Source: an uncultured Chloroflexota bacterium (GTDB lineage: Bacteria > Chloroflexota > Anaerolineae > Aggregatilineales > Phototrophicaceae). Taken from it: 7,611 nucleotides of DNA. A model generated the notes under the pieces. That model searched no databases and was not told the origin of the DNA. It was given only the letters and a program-made list of their open reading frames with translations. Shown here one piece after another: positions 6,592 to 7,611 of the stretch. The translations under genes and the position numbers were made by a program. Each line of letters begins with the position of its first letter. The stretch's first letter is position 1. Location of the stretch: assembly GCA_903904765.1 (NCBI GenBank), contig CAIVEA010000742.1:1-7611 (forward strand), given 5' to 3'.

Positions 6592-7530
6592 ATGTCCGAT
6601 CATCATCCCCACACCAGCAATACTGTCAATTCGACGCTGGTTTCGTTCATCTTCATCGCCACCTTCATCATCTGCGTGCTGATCCTCGCCAAAATGAATG
6701 AGGTTTCGCAACCGCAAACGGTGGAGGCCGCCGAAGTCGCGCAGGTCGAGATGACCAGCACGCCTGCCCACACACAACCGCCCGCGCCCACTAGCGTACC
6801 GACGGCTATTCCCACTAGCATTCCAACCAGCATCCCGCCGACGGCAGAAGTGGCGCTTGCGCCCACCACAGCCCCCGCGTCGGGCAATGCTGCCCCGCAG
6901 TCCGCCGCTTATGACCCCGCACTGGTCGCCAGAGGGCAGGAATTGTTCATGACCTGCTCGGCCTGTCACGGGCCAGATGGACACGGCCTACCCAACCTCG
7001 GTAAAGACCTGATTACCAGCGAATTTGTCGGCGGGCTGACCGATGACGGGTTCGTCACGTTCATTACCACCGGACGGCCTTCGTGGGATCCACTGAACAC
7101 CACCGGCATTGATATGCCCCCCAAAGGTGGCAATCCGGCCATCACCACCGAGGATTTGCAGGCGATTGTGGCCTACATCCGCACGCTCCGCGCACAGGCT
7201 GGTACAGCCGCAGCGCCCGCCGCGCAGACCACCACCTACGACCCCGCCCTCGTCGCACAGGGGCAGGAAGGGTTCATGCTGTGCTCGGCCTGTCACGGGC
7301 CGGATGCGCGTGGCCTGCCGAATCTGGGCAAGGACTTGGTGACGAGTGAATTTGCGAAGGGTTTGACCGATCTGGAGTTGCTGGAGTTCGTCAAGAAAGG
7401 CCGCCCAATGTGGGATCCGCTGAACACCACCGGCATTGATATGCCCCCCAAAGGTGGCAATCCGGCACTGACCGACGACCAAATTCTGGCAATCATCGCC
7501 TACATCCGCACCCTCGAAACCGCTGGTTGA
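6592..7530 (+). CDS. Membrane-anchored diheme cytochrome c, likely electron donor to NosZ
   Basis: A 312-residue protein with a short His-rich N-terminus (MSDHHPHTSN) and one hydrophobic helix at about 15-33 without an obvious cleavage site, so it is probably an uncleaved anchor. A Pro/Thr/Ser-rich linker (about 56-104, with PTSVPTAIPTSIPTSIPPT) comes next. Two class I cytochrome c domains follow. Heme 1 is bound by C122-SA-C125-H126 with likely axial M175; heme 2 by C231-SA-C234-H235 with likely axial M284 (DMPPKGGNPA in both). The domains repeat with a period of 109 residues and are very alike (GRPxWDPLNTTGIDMPPKGGNPA shared). Clade II clusters usually encode c-type cytochromes that pass electrons from the quinol pool to NosZ CuA, so this protein probably shuttles electrons at the membrane surface, the linker giving reach. 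It could instead be a general carrier. No NosC assignment is made, as I cannot align it. Confidence 0.9.
   Translation: MSDHHPHTSNTVNSTLVSFIFIATFIICVLILAKMNEVSQPQTVEAAEVAQVEMTSTPAHTQPPAPTSVPTAIPTSIPTSIPPTAEVALAPTTAPASGNAAPQSAAYDPALVARGQELFMTCSACHGPDGHGLPNLGKDLITSEFVGGLTDDGFVTFITTGRPSWDPLNTTGIDMPPKGGNPAITTEDLQAIVAYIRTLRAQAGTAAAPAAQTTTYDPALVAQGQEGFMLCSACHGPDARGLPNLGKDLVTSEFAKGLTDLELLEFVKKGRPMWDPLNTTGIDMPPKGGNPALTDDQILAIIAYIRTLETAG
7084..7139 (+). repeat. Near-identical 56-base direct repeat, copy 1 (heme domain 1)
   Basis: Encodes the segment from WDPLNTTGIDMPPKGG onward around the axial Met of heme domain 1. It matches 7411-7466 at 55 of 56 bases (A at 7092, G at 7419). The offset is 327 bases, exactly 109 codons. 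Confidence 0.9.
7411..7466 (+). repeat. Near-identical 56-base direct repeat, copy 2 (heme domain 2)
   Basis: Second copy of the 7084-7139 repeat, in heme domain 2, with a single mismatch. A shorter shared block at the heme-binding site (6955-6974 and 7282-7301, 20 bases identical) has the same 327-base offset. Confidence 0.9.
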
Positions 7531-7542
7531 CGCGCTGCACAC

Positions 7543-7576
7543 ATGGGGATAGGCCACCTTCCCGGCCTATCCCTAT
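7543..7576 (+). terminator. Intrinsic-terminator-like hairpin after the cytochrome gene
   Basis: GGGATAGGCC (7546-7555) and GGCCTATCCC (7564-7573) form a perfect 10-base-pair stem with an eight-base loop. One G-U and two A-T pairs extend it to 13 pairs (7543-7555 with 7564-7576). A weak T/A tail (TATTTA, 7574-7579) follows. It begins 13 bases after the cytochrome stop and most likely ends the operon transcript. The tail is less T-rich than in strong enterobacterial terminators. Confidence 0.7.
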
Positions 7577-7579
7577 TTA

Positions 7580-7611
7580 CAGAATATCCCGACCTCACGA
7601 CAATAGAATCA
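7580..7611. other. Non-coding 3' edge
   Basis: The final 32 bases hold no recognisable gene start, ribosome site or promoter. The stretch is less GC-rich than the genes, as expected between operons. Confidence 0.4.

Noticed and set aside
6781..6906. Pro/Thr-rich stretch in the cytochrome considered as a frameshift or low-quality region
   Set aside because: The frame is continuous, hydrophobic anchor and heme domains on both sides are in the same frame, and such linkers are common in surface proteins of this kind.
7084..7466. Direct repeats considered as a mobile-element or CRISPR signature
   Set aside because: Only two copies occur, at an exact 109-codon offset within one reading frame, fully explained by a duplicated protein domain.
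6988..7557. 189-codon minus-strand open frame opposite the cytochrome
   Set aside because: Its internal repeats simply mirror the duplicated heme domains. The plus frame has two CxxCH motifs and matching axial Met residues.

Overview
The window holds most of a clade II (atypical, Sec-type) nitrous oxide reductase (nos) gene cluster. All seven genes lie on the + strand, packed tightly. The DNA is GC-rich. No mobile elements, tRNAs, rRNAs or CRISPR arrays are visible. Three features suggest a Chloroflexota bacterium of the Anaerolineae/Caldilineae kind: a clade II NosZ, a four-helix membrane protein directly after nosZ, and a membrane-anchored cytochrome c with a long Pro/Thr linker of the type common in that phylum. 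This assignment is an inference from style, not from a marker gene.

Layout: nosZ is open at the 5' edge (1-1871) and lacks its signal peptide and first residues. A 79-base gap with a strong GCAA-loop hairpin follows. Next come a NosB-like four-helix membrane protein (1951-2622), nosD (2630-4087), nosF (4105-4962), nosY (4955-5809, overlapping nosF) and a lipoprotein with two YtkA/FixH-like domains (5806-6534, overlapping nosY by ATGA). After a 57-base gap comes a diheme, membrane-anchored cytochrome c (6592-7530). The last 81 bases contain a hairpin that looks like the operon terminator.

How the genes work together: NosZ reduces N2O to N2 outside the cytoplasmic membrane, using its CuA and CuZ copper centres. 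NosD, NosF and NosY form the ABC-type complex needed to mature the CuZ site. The NosB-like protein is a clade II hallmark of unknown role. The His/Met-rich lipoprotein is a candidate copper carrier, in a place where a NosL-type copper lipoprotein might be expected. The diheme cytochrome is the likely electron donor to NosZ or a relay from the quinol pool.

The most striking anomaly is in NosF. The reading frame is intact, and Walker A, Q-loop, signature and H-loop are all present. However, the Walker B strand, its catalytic glutamate and most of the D-loop are missing, as if about nine codons had been cleanly removed at about position 4548. Such a protein should not hydrolyse ATP. A second observation is that the two heme domains of the cytochrome share a 56-base stretch differing at only one base, which points to recent duplication or gene conversion.
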